From NCBI GenBank assembly GCA_041481445.1, contig JBGPBV010000149.1, positions 1 to 16,742 of the forward strand: a stretch of DNA of 16,742 nt, written 5' to 3'. Below are positions 1-6,704 of the stretch, in pieces. The notes beneath the pieces are model-generated. The model worked only from the letters and a program-made list of their open reading frames with translations, was not told the origin of the DNA and made no database searches. The position numbers were made by a program, and so were the translations under genes. Positions within the stretch are counted from its first letter, which is position 1. Each line of letters opens with the position of its first letter. This stretch comes from AA29 sp041481445 (GTDB lineage Bacteria; Acidobacteriota; Vicinamibacteria; Fen-336).

Positions 1-351
1 CACCTCGATGATGCTGTTGTGGACGTTGTTGGGCCCGGGCGTGTTCAGGAGCACGGCCTCCCCCGGAGCCGAGCGCAGGGTGATGGGCGCGAGCGGGGTG
101 CCCGAGGCCTCGATCCGCGCCCCCGCGTAGGTCCCGGCGCGGACGAAGATCACGTCGCCCGGCGACACGCTCTCCACCGCGTGCTGAAGGGTCAGCCAGG
201 GGCTGCCCGAAGTGCCCGGGTTACCGTCCCCGCCGCCCGGCGCCACGTAGCGATCGGTGGCGTGGGCACCGAGCGGCGCGGCCAGGACCAGGGCCAGCCC
301 CCACCCGAGCGCGCGCCGCCGCCGCCGTCGACTAGTAGAAGGAATGCACAT
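1..351 (-). CDS. Exported right-handed beta-helix protein, DUF1565/pectate-lyase-like (N-terminal fragment)
   Basis: Reading leftward from an ATG at 351 gives 117 codons with no stop before the window edge, so only the N-terminus is present. Residues 1-31 look like a signal peptide: six consecutive arginines (8-13), then a hydrophobic stretch rich in L, A and V, with likely cleavage near AHA-TD. The mature part opens with RYVAPGGGDGNPGTSGSPW, then LQHAVESVSPGDVIFVRAGTY. This is the classic opening of DUF1565/parallel beta-helix proteins (YV-x-GxDxNPGT...PGDxIxVxxGTY). Family members are secreted polysaccharide-active or surface proteins, but no catalytic residues are in view, so no enzyme activity can be assigned. 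A GAGAGG-like ribosome site lies about 8 nt upstream of the ATG. The gene is downstream of, and co-oriented with, the aldo/keto reductase, but 201 bp separate them, so co-transcription is uncertain. Confidence 0.85.
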   Translation of the reverse strand, partial: MCIPSTSRRRRRRALGWGLALVLAAPLGAHATDRYVAPGGGDGNPGTSGSPWLTLQHAVESVSPGDVIFVRAGTYAGARIEASGTPLAPITLRSAPGEAVLLNTPGPNNVHNSIIEV

Positions 352-552
352 GACGAGGCCTCTCGCGGCTTTCTACGCTGGGCGCGGCGTGCGGCGTGTG
401 AACGCCGTCACAGCCGCGGTCGGCGGGCGGACAGTCCGCGGGGTGGGGCCCTGGTGGCGCAACGTCTTGACCGGCTCAAGGGGCACGGAAGCGGAGGGCG
501 GCCTCGAGGAGGGATCGGCCTGGTGCTTCAACACCCCCGGGCGGACCCGGTG
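352..552. other. Gene-free spacer between two leftward genes
   Basis: This 201-bp stretch has no convincing gene. It contains two weak inverted repeats: CTTGA/TCAAG arms around a 5-nt centre at 466-480, and GCGGAC/GTCCGC around one base at 427-439. Neither is followed by a T-rich tract in the leftward direction, so neither qualifies as a normal intrinsic terminator. I could not pick a promoter for the beta-helix gene. Confidence 0.5.
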
Positions 553-1545
553 TCACTGCGGGCCGGGATGGCCCACCATTGTTTCGATCCGAGCCGCGTC
601 CTCCGCCGACAGCGTCACCTCGAGCGCCGCCAGCGCCGAGTCCAGATGGGCGGGGCGTCTCGGCCCGAGGATGGCCGCGGTCATCCGAGGATGATGGAGC
701 ACCCAGGCCAGGGCGAGCGTGCCCATCTCCAGGCCGCGCGCGCGCGCCTCTTCCGACAGGGCGGCCAGCCCGCCGAAGGTGCGCTCGTTCACGAGGTGCT
801 CGTACGGCTCGGGCCGCAGCGTCATCCTCGAGCCGGGCGGATACTGGGCGCCGGATCGGTACTTCCCGGTCAGCCAGCCCCCCGCCAGCGGGCTGAAGGC
901 GGTGAAGCCGAGCCCCTGGTCCGCGCAGAGGGGGAACACCTCGCGCTCCGGCGCCCGGTCGAGGAGGCTGTAGGAGTTCTGCACCCACTCGAACCGGAAC
1001 CGGCCGCTCTTGTCGCTGATCCACAGGGCGCGCGCCAGCCGCCAGGCCTCGATGTTGCTGGCGCCGATGTAGAGCACCTTCCCCATGTGGATGAGGTCGT
1101 CGAGGGCGCGCAGGGTCTCCTCGAGCGGCGTCTCCGGATCGGGCTCGTGGATCAGGTACATGTCCAGCCGCTCGGTCTGCAGCCGGGCCAGGCTCGCGTC
1201 GACCTGCCGCAGGATGTGCCGGCGAGAGAGGCCACGGTCGTTCGGACCGTCCCCGACGGGGTTGAACACCTTCGAGCTGAGGAGGACCTGGTCCTTCACG
1301 CGAGGTCCCTTCTGCTTGAGCCACCGGCCGATGAAGGTCTCGCTGCGGCCGCCGCCGTAGGCGTCGGCGGTATCGAAGAAGTTGATGCCGGCCTCCCAGG
1401 CCCGGTCCATCAGGGCGAACGCCTCCTCCTCGCTCTCGCCCCTGCCGTAGAACTCCGGCGCCGATCCGATCCCCCCGAAGCTCCCGCAGCCGAGCCCGAG
1501 ACGGGAGACGCGGAGGCCGGTGGTTCCCAGTCGTCGATACTCCAT
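553..1545 (-). CDS. Aldo/keto reductase
   Basis: This 330-residue protein has the normal length and motif order of the NAD(P)H-dependent aldo/keto reductase superfamily, a cytoplasmic TIM barrel that reduces aldehydes and ketones. The opening MEYRRLGTTGLRVSRLGLG is typical. All four catalytic residues are visible: Asp58 and Tyr63 in FFDTADAYGGG, Lys92 in SSKVF, and His133 in YLIHEPD. A C-terminal ILGPRRPAHLDSAL segment matches the family's cofactor phosphate-binding loop region (usually G-xx-xxxQ-xxN), though without the usual Q and N, so the cofactor preference is open. The start is supported by a GAGGAG ribosome site about 8 nt upstream. No signal peptide. It is divergent from the cupin operon across 96 bp. 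The substrate cannot be predicted. It most resembles the YajO/Tas-like clade of general reductases, by impression only. Confidence 0.93.
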   Translation of the reverse strand: MEYRRLGTTGLRVSRLGLGCGSFGGIGSAPEFYGRGESEEEAFALMDRAWEAGINFFDTADAYGGGRSETFIGRWLKQKGPRVKDQVLLSSKVFNPVGDGPNDRGLSRRHILRQVDASLARLQTERLDMYLIHEPDPETPLEETLRALDDLIHMGKVLYIGASNIEAWRLARALWISDKSGRFRFEWVQNSYSLLDRAPEREVFPLCADQGLGFTAFSPLAGGWLTGKYRSGAQYPPGSRMTLRPEPYEHLVNERTFGGLAALSEEARARGLEMGTLALAWVLHHPRMTAAILGPRRPAHLDSALAALEVTLSAEDAARIETMVGHPGPQ

Positions 1546-1595
1546 TTGCCCGCTCCTCGGACCCGGCGGACCGAGCCGTCGCCCGCGCCCGCGGG

Positions 1596-1601
1596 TATAA
1601 C
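1596..1601 (+). promoter_or_regulatory. Candidate -10 element for the cupin operon
   Basis: TATAAC lies in an otherwise extremely GC-rich 96-bp divergent spacer and matches five of six bases of the sigma-70 -10 consensus. A start about 7 nt downstream would give a leader of about 34 nt before the GTG at 1642. No recognisable -35 box sits 16-18 bp upstream, so this is a weak call. Confidence 0.3.
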
Positions 1602-1641
1602 ATGGCCGCGCCCGAACACGCAGTCACTCCGGGAGGATCGA

Positions 1642-2244
1642 GTGCGGAAGATGCTGGCGGCCGTGGCGTGCCTGGCCGCTTCGACGAGTCTCGCCGGACC
1701 GCCGAGCGCGATCGTCCTCGAGAATGCGCGCGTCCGCGTGTGGAAGGTGACCACGGCTCCCGCCGTCTTCGGCCATCGGGCGGCCGTGTTCGTGGTGCTC
1801 GAGGACGACGCCAGTCGGAAAGCGGGCGACGCCTACTGGGCGGGGGTGCCGCCGAGCGCTGGCCCCGGCGACGTGGGCTCGTTCCTCATCGTCGAGCCCA
1901 AAGAGCCGCCTCCCACGGCGGCGCCGAAGCCGCCCGATGCCAGCATCGCGCCGGGCAAGCCCGTGTTCACCGGCATGAGCTTCAAGCCCCTCTTCGACAA
2001 CGAGCGCGTGACCGTCATCCGCGGGCGCATGGACGTCGGGGCCCAGGAAGGCTTCCACACCCACGCGTCCGACATCGTGATCGTTCACCTGTCCGGCGGC
2101 ACCATCGAGGACACCGCGGACGGCAAGACGCGGGTCAACCGCTGGAAGCACGGCGACGTGGAGTTCGAGGCGCGAGGGTCCAGCCACTCCGCGCGCAACC
2201 TGGGCCCCGCCGTCGACGCCGTCCTCGTCACCCTGAAGCCGTAG
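1642..2244 (+). CDS. Exported cupin-domain protein
   Basis: I place the start at GTG 1642 because GGGAGG lies 6 nt upstream and the first codons encode a compact signal peptide (basic VRK, then hydrophobic residues to about 19). The open frame runs much further upstream, but only as the antisense of the aldo/keto reductase. The product is 200 residues. The C-terminal half (about 115-200) is a cupin: EGFHTHASDIVIVHL carries the HxH metal pair (His139, His141), and KHGDVEFEARGSSHSARNLG supplies motif 2 with His182. A proline-rich linker (about 86-108) separates it from an N-terminal half (22-85) that repeats the same opening (LENARVRV versus FDNERVTV) but lacks metal histidines. It is therefore a bicupin-like protein with one degraded half. 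It is first in a five-gene operon, 9 bp before the permease. Enzymatic or ligand-binding role unknown. Confidence 0.85.
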   Translation: MRKMLAAVACLAASTSLAGPPSAIVLENARVRVWKVTTAPAVFGHRAAVFVVLEDDASRKAGDAYWAGVPPSAGPGDVGSFLIVEPKEPPPTAAPKPPDASIAPGKPVFTGMSFKPLFDNERVTVIRGRMDVGAQEGFHTHASDIVIVHLSGGTIEDTADGKTRVNRWKHGDVEFEARGSSHSARNLGPAVDAVLVTLKP

Positions 2245-2253
2245 AGGTCGAGC

Positions 2254-3609
2254 ATGACCGAGGCTCCCCCGGACGACCCCCGCCCCCGGGCCGCCGAGCC
2301 GGGCGGCCTGCTGCGCATCCTCGGGGTCGCTTTCGGGCTGGCCGTGATCGTCGGGAGCACCCTCGGCATCGGCATCCTCCGCACGCCCGGCCTCGTGGCC
2401 GGTCAGCTCGCCTCGCCTTCCAGCATCCTCCTCGTGTGGCTGGCCGGTGGCCTGTACACGCTGCTCGGGGCGGTGTGCCTGACCGAGCTCGGCACGATGC
2501 TGCCGGAGGCGGGCGGCTACTACGTCTACGCCCGGCGCGCGTTCGGGGACACCGTCGGCTTCGCGGTGGGATGGTCCGACTGGATCACCTATTGCGCCGT
2601 CCTCGGCTACGTGACCATCGCCATGGGCGAGTTCACCGCCGTCCTCGTCCCGTCGCTCGTTCCCGCCATCAAGCCGATTGCCGTCGCCGTCCTGGTGTCC
2701 TTCGCGGTCTTGCAGTGGGCAGGACTGCGCCTGAGCAGCCGGTTCCAGGAGGCGACGACCGCGGTCAAGTTCCTGGCCTTCCTGGCCCTGGTTGCCGCCT
2801 GCTTCGCCTACGCCGCGCGGTCCCCGGCCCCGGCGCGCGCCGAGGCCACCGTGCTGCCGTCGTCACTCGGCCTGGCCGGACTGGTGGTGGCGCTCCAGTC
2901 CGTGGTCATCACCTACGGCGGCTGGCAGAGCGCGCTCTACTTCACCGAAGAGGACCGCGACCCGCGCCGCAACCTCCCGCGGTCGATGATCGGGGGCGTG
3001 TCGTCGGTCCTGGTGATCTACCTGCTCGTGAACGTCGCGTTGCTGTCGGTCTTGCCGGTGGCCGACCTCGCGCGCTCGACCCTGCCCGCGGCGACCGCGG
3101 CGGACGTGATCTTCGGCGGGCGAGGCGGGCCGATCATCACGCTGCTGTCGCTCGTCTCCCTGCCCCCCCTCGTCAACGCCATAATGATGATCGGCACGCG
3201 GATCCTGTTCGCGATGGGGCGCGATGGGCTGCTGTGGCGCGGCACCGCGGCGGTCAACGAGCGCGGCACGCCGGTCATGGCCACGGTGATCACGACGGCG
3301 GTGGCCGTCGTCCTCATCGCCAGCGGCACGTTCCAGAAGCTGGTGGCGGTGGCCTCGTTCTTCCTGGCCGCCAACTACTGCGTCTCCTGCCTGGCCCTGG
3401 TCGTGCTGCGCCGGCGCGAGCCGGGGCGGGAGCGGCCCTTCCGCGCGTGGGGCTATCCCTGGTCGGTGGGGATCGTCCTGGCCGGTGCGGTCGCCTTCCT
3501 GATCGGCGTCCTGCTGGGGGACACGAGGGCCGCGCTCGTCGCCACGGGCCTGCTGGCCGCGGGTCTGCTGGGGAAGGTGGCGACTGCTACACTGGTGCAG
3601 AGGGATTGA
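2254..3609 (+). CDS. APC-family amino acid permease
   Basis: This 451-residue integral membrane protein has about twelve hydrophobic segments, as expected for the amino acid-polyamine-organocation superfamily. The diagnostic TM1 unwound motif is present at 34-46 (GSTLGIGILRTPG). It is followed by ELGTMLPEAGGYYVYARRAFG, the conserved TM2-TM3 region of the family. A further family-like segment is SALYFTEEDRDPRRNLPRSM, corresponding to the loop after TM6 where relatives have an E-x-x-xP-xx-xPR pattern. A short hydrophilic N-terminus precedes TM1, and there is no signal peptide. The family transports amino acids or polyamines by proton or sodium symport, or exchange, across the inner membrane. 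The substrate cannot be read from sequence. An AGAGG site precedes the ATG. The stop abuts the GTG of the next gene with no gap, indicating translational coupling. Confidence 0.93.
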   Translation: MTEAPPDDPRPRAAEPGGLLRILGVAFGLAVIVGSTLGIGILRTPGLVAGQLASPSSILLVWLAGGLYTLLGAVCLTELGTMLPEAGGYYVYARRAFGDTVGFAVGWSDWITYCAVLGYVTIAMGEFTAVLVPSLVPAIKPIAVAVLVSFAVLQWAGLRLSSRFQEATTAVKFLAFLALVAACFAYAARSPAPARAEATVLPSSLGLAGLVVALQSVVITYGGWQSALYFTEEDRDPRRNLPRSMIGGVSSVLVIYLLVNVALLSVLPVADLARSTLPAATAADVIFGGRGGPIITLLSLVSLPPLVNAIMMIGTRILFAMGRDGLLWRGTAAVNERGTPVMATVITTAVAVVLIASGTFQKLVAVASFFLAANYCVSCLALVVLRRREPGRERPFRAWGYPWSVGIVLAGAVAFLIGVLLGDTRAALVATGLLAAGLLGKVATATLVQRD

Positions 3610-4053
3610 GTGCGGATCGCAATGGCCGCCCTGTCGTTCCTGGTCCTGGGTTCCACCTCCGGCTGGGCCGCCCTCGGTCAGCCCGCCACGTCCATCGCCC
3701 GTGATCGCCAGCGGATGGGAGGAGAGCTGCGTGCGACCGCCGCCCTTGGCTTCTCCGTCCAGGAGATCAGCTCCCCGGACGGCATCGTGGTCCGGGAGTA
3801 CGTGTCGCCGGCCGGCCAGGTCTTCGGCGTCTCCTGGTCCGGACCGGCTCGTCCGAACCTGATCGACCTCCTCGGCGACTACTATCCCGCCTTCCAGCAG
3901 GCTGCGCGCCCGCCCATCCGGCGGCGCGGATCCCTCGTCGTGCGCACGGGCCCGCTCGTGGTCGAGATGGGCGGACAGATGCGCGCGCTCCACGGCCGCG
4001 CCTACCTTGCCGATCGCCTGCCCGCGGCCGTCTCCGCCGCGGTGGTGCGCTGA
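3610..4053 (+). CDS. DUF2844 domain-containing exported protein
   Basis: A GTG directly after the permease stop begins a 147-residue protein. A signal peptide spans about 1-20 (MRIAMAALSFLVLGSTSGWA, with cleavage after GWA). The remainder matches the DUF2844 pattern I recall from Burkholderia-type proteins: ALGQPATSIARDRQRMGG near the new N-terminus, then SVQEISSPDGIVVREYVSP, AGQVFGVSWSGPARPNLIDL and LGDYYPAF. The function of DUF2844 is unknown. The gene is immediately upstream of a DUF3443 gene, the partner with which DUF2844 is commonly found, and that supports the assignment of both. It is probably periplasmic. No catalytic motif is evident. No strong independent ribosome site is present, consistent with coupling to the permease. 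Confidence 0.85.
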   Translation: MRIAMAALSFLVLGSTSGWAALGQPATSIARDRQRMGGELRATAALGFSVQEISSPDGIVVREYVSPAGQVFGVSWSGPARPNLIDLLGDYYPAFQQAARPPIRRRGSLVVRTGPLVVEMGGQMRALHGRAYLADRLPAAVSAAVVR

Positions 4054-4057
4054 GCGC

Positions 4058-5269
4058 GTGGCCGCATCGCTCGTGATCGACCGCGCCCGCCGACTGGTGG
4101 CCGTCGCCGCCGCCGCCGCCCTCGGGGCCTGCGGCGGGGGAGGAGGGAGCCCGGCCGCCGTCAGCCCGCCGGTGGTGAACAACGTGCAGCCCGTGCAGGT
4201 GGACCTCGGTCCGGCCGGGGACTACGTGAACGGCCTCTTCACGAGCGTGACCCTCTGCGTCCCCGGCACGTCGACCTGCCAGACCATCGGCGGGGTGCTC
4301 GTCGATTCCGGTTCCGAGGGGCTGCGGCTGCTGTCGTCGCAAGTGACCCTTCCGCTGGCTCCGAGCACGGACGGCGCGGGCCGCCTCCTCGCCAACTGCG
4401 CGAGCTTCGCCGACAACTCCTACGCCTGGGGAACCATGACCGCGGCGTCCGTGCGCCTGGCCGGCGAGCAGGCGGCCTCCGTCCCCATCCAGCTCGTCGG
4501 CGCGTCCGGGCTGCCGGAGACGCCCGCCGACTGCAGCGCAGGGGGAACCGCCGACGATACGGTCGAGTCCCTCGGCGCCACCGGCATCCTCGGCATCGGC
4601 GTGTTCCGGCAGGATTGCGGCCCCGCCTGCGCCGACGCCAGCCGGGTGCCGCCGCCCGTCTATTACGCCTGCGACGGCTCGGGGTGCGCCCGCACTTCAG
4701 TGCCCGTGTCCGGCCAGCTGCAGAACCCGGTCTGGCTCTTCGCTCAGGACAACAACGGGTTCCTCCTCTCCCTGCCCTCGGTGCCTGCGCTCGGGTCCCG
4801 CACGGTGTCCGGCTCGCTGATCTTCGGAGTAGGCACCGAGGCCAACAACGCGCTGGGCTCCGCCCGCGTCTACGTCACCGACGACTTCGGCAACATCTCC
4901 ACCGCCCTCAACGGCGCGACGATGTCGGGTTACCTCGACACCGGCTCGAACACGATCTCCTTCCTGGACGCCGCCAGCTTCCCGCTTCCCACCTGCCCGG
5001 GCCCGGAGTCCGACTTCGCCTGCCCGCCGGCCACGGCGAGCCTCTCCGCCACCAACACCGGCCGCAGCGGGGCCTCGGGCGCCGTCGCCTTCACGGTCGC
5101 GAACGCGGACTCTCTCTTCGACACCGGCAACGCCGCCTTCGACGACCTGGCCGGCCCCGACACCGGCGACTTCGACTGGGGCCTGCCGTTCTTCTTCGGC
5201 CGCAAGACCTTCACCGCGATCGAGGGGCAGCCCACGCCGGCCGGGATCGGCCCGTACTGGGCGTATTGA
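4058..5269 (+). CDS. DUF3443 lipoprotein, aspartic-protease-like layout
   Basis: The GTG at 4058, 4 nt after the DUF2844 stop, gives 403 residues beginning with basic RARR, an alanine/valine core and the lipobox ALGAC (Cys25), then a glycine-rich tether. A GTG at 4073 would also keep the lipobox. It is a predicted lipoprotein. Conserved DUF3443 segments are visible: LFTSVTLCVPGTSTCQTIGG (about 60-79), LVDSGSEGLRLL (81-92), ATGILGIGVF (174-183), GYLDTGSNTISFLD (291-304), SLFDTGNAAFDDL (352-364) and WGLPFFFGRKTFTAIEG (374-390). The order DSG, GILGIG, DTGS, then a hydrophobic LPFF segment parallels the two lobes of pepsin-like proteases, with Asp83 and Asp294 as the candidate pair. Protease activity is an inference. 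Multiple cysteines suggest disulfides in an oxidising compartment. The stop overlaps the next start (TTGA). Confidence 0.88.
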   Translation: MAASLVIDRARRLVAVAAAAALGACGGGGGSPAAVSPPVVNNVQPVQVDLGPAGDYVNGLFTSVTLCVPGTSTCQTIGGVLVDSGSEGLRLLSSQVTLPLAPSTDGAGRLLANCASFADNSYAWGTMTAASVRLAGEQAASVPIQLVGASGLPETPADCSAGGTADDTVESLGATGILGIGVFRQDCGPACADASRVPPPVYYACDGSGCARTSVPVSGQLQNPVWLFAQDNNGFLLSLPSVPALGSRTVSGSLIFGVGTEANNALGSARVYVTDDFGNISTALNGATMSGYLDTGSNTISFLDAASFPLPTCPGPESDFACPPATASLSATNTGRSGASGAVAFTVANADSLFDTGNAAFDDLAGPDTGDFDWGLPFFFGRKTFTAIEGQPTPAGIGPYWAY

Positions 5270-6684
5270 AACCGTCGAGGATCTGGCTGTGCGGCGTCCT
5301 GATCGCGAGCGGGTGCGGGGGAAGCGATACCCCGACCCCTCCGGCGTCCACGACCGACTTCGTCATCCGGCGCATCATCGACACCGGCGGGCCGGAGACG
5401 TCGGTGCGGCTCGTCCGCGATCCCGTCTCGAACGCCCTCTTCGTCCTCAAGCGCAGCGGTGACGTCTTCCGCCTGAGCATGCCCGCCCAGGGGGGGGCCA
5501 CGCTCGAACGGCTCTACCAGGCGGCGGACACCGGCGTGTCCGACGTCCAGGGCATGGCCTTCGCCCCCGACGGCACCCTCTTCCTGCTCGGCAACCAGAA
5601 CGACGGCCTGGACAACTTCGCGATCATCCGGCGCGGCTCCCGGACGACCGGAGACCAGCGGGCCTGGTCGACCCTCGCCCAGACCGTGCCCTATCCGCGG
5701 AGCAACACCGCCTTCGACCATCAGTGGAACGGCATCGTGGTCAGCCCGGACGGGCGATTCGTGTATGCCAACAGCGGCTCGCGCACCGATCACGGCGAGG
5801 AGCAGACCAGCGGCGGCCGTTATCCCGGGCTGCGCGAGGTGGCCCTGACCGCCAAGATCTTCCGGCTCCCCGCCGCGGGGAACCTGATCGTGCTGCCCGA
5901 CGACGAGGCGGCGCTCGCGGGCGCCGGCTACGTGTTCGCGCGCGGCGTGAGGAACAGCTTCGATCCCGCCTTCAACGCGGCCGGAGACCTCCTGTCCGGG
6001 GACAACTCCGGCGACCGCGACGACAACGACGAGCTGAACTGGCTGCGCGAAGGCGGCCATTACGGGTTCCCGTGGCGCATGGGCACGAACGACACCCCGC
6101 AGCAGCTCCCCGGCTACGATCCGGAAGCCGACCGGCTCGTCGACCACCGGTTCTATGCCTATCAGAACGGCTTCTTCCACGACGACCCGACGTATCCGCC
6201 GCGGCCGTCCGTGACCTTCATCGACCCCATCCCGAACCTGGGCCCGGATGCGAACAGCTTCCGCGACCCGGCCACGGGCGCGCTGATGAAGGCGAGCGAG
6301 GTGGGCCGGCCGCTGGGAACGTTCACGACCCACCGCTCGCCGCTGGGCCTGGCGTTCGACACCGCGAGCTCACTGGCCGGCCGCTACCGGGGGGGCGCCT
6401 TCATCCTCGGCTGGACACGGGGCGATCCCACCGGCGCCACCGCGCAGGGTCCGTTCCGCGACGCGAGCCAGGACCTCGTCTTCCTCGACTTGCAGAAGAC
6501 GGCGGCGGGGTACGAGGCGCGCGCCCAGAGCCTGGTCTGCGGCTTCCTCAACCCGATCGACACCGAGATCGCGAACGGCCGGCTCTACGTCCTGGAGTTC
6601 GGGGGGGCGGGCACGGTGTGGGAGATCACGACCCCGCCCTCGGAGCCGCCGGGCCCGCGTCCCTGCACGAGCGTGCCCCGCTGA
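5266..6684 (+). CDS. Glucose/sorbosone dehydrogenase-family lipoprotein (PQQ-type beta-propeller)
   Basis: The only start that gives an export signal is TTG 5266, overlapping the previous stop. The resulting 472-residue protein begins MKPSRIWLCGVLIASGC, a lipoprotein signal with lipobox ending at Cys17. The mature part shows the GSDH (sorbosone dehydrogenase) sequence pattern: a blade-1 segment VLKRSGDVFRL, GMAFAPDGTLFLLGN, HQWNGIVVSPDGRFVYANSG with His152 in the place of the family's conserved histidine, ARGVRNSFDPAFN (225 onward), GDNSGDRDDNDELNWLREGG (245-264) followed by HYGFP, and RSPLGLAFD. Family members are six-bladed propellers that oxidise aldoses with PQQ, acting in the periplasm. 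Whether this one binds PQQ is not provable here, and many relatives are of unknown substrate. The length is normal. It is last in the operon, and its stop is 20 bp from the convergent stop of the repeat-protein array. Confidence 0.87.
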   Translation: MKPSRIWLCGVLIASGCGGSDTPTPPASTTDFVIRRIIDTGGPETSVRLVRDPVSNALFVLKRSGDVFRLSMPAQGGATLERLYQAADTGVSDVQGMAFAPDGTLFLLGNQNDGLDNFAIIRRGSRTTGDQRAWSTLAQTVPYPRSNTAFDHQWNGIVVSPDGRFVYANSGSRTDHGEEQTSGGRYPGLREVALTAKIFRLPAAGNLIVLPDDEAALAGAGYVFARGVRNSFDPAFNAAGDLLSGDNSGDRDDNDELNWLREGGHYGFPWRMGTNDTPQQLPGYDPEADRLVDHRFYAYQNGFFHDDPTYPPRPSVTFIDPIPNLGPDANSFRDPATGALMKASEVGRPLGTFTTHRSPLGLAFDTASSLAGRYRGGAFILGWTRGDPTGATAQGPFRDASQDLVFLDLQKTAAGYEARAQSLVCGFLNPIDTEIANGRLYVLEFGGAGTVWEITTPPSEPPGPRPCTSVPR

Positions 6685-6704
6685 CGAGCGCGGCCGCACG
6701 GGCC

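Noticed and set aside
427..439. GCGGAC/GTCCGC inverted repeat as a terminator
   Set aside because: The centre is a single base, so the usable stem is only 5 bp, and no T tract follows in either direction.
19..1641. Upstream extension of the cupin frame to position 19
   Set aside because: It lies antisense to the aldo/keto reductase and beta-helix genes. The protein-like sequence begins only at the GTG 1642 with its own ribosome site.
6685..6704. A bidirectional terminator in the 20-bp convergent gap between the dehydrogenase and paralog 1
   Set aside because: Only the short palindrome GCGGCCGC is present, with no stem-loop of useful length and no T tract. Termination may be factor-dependent.
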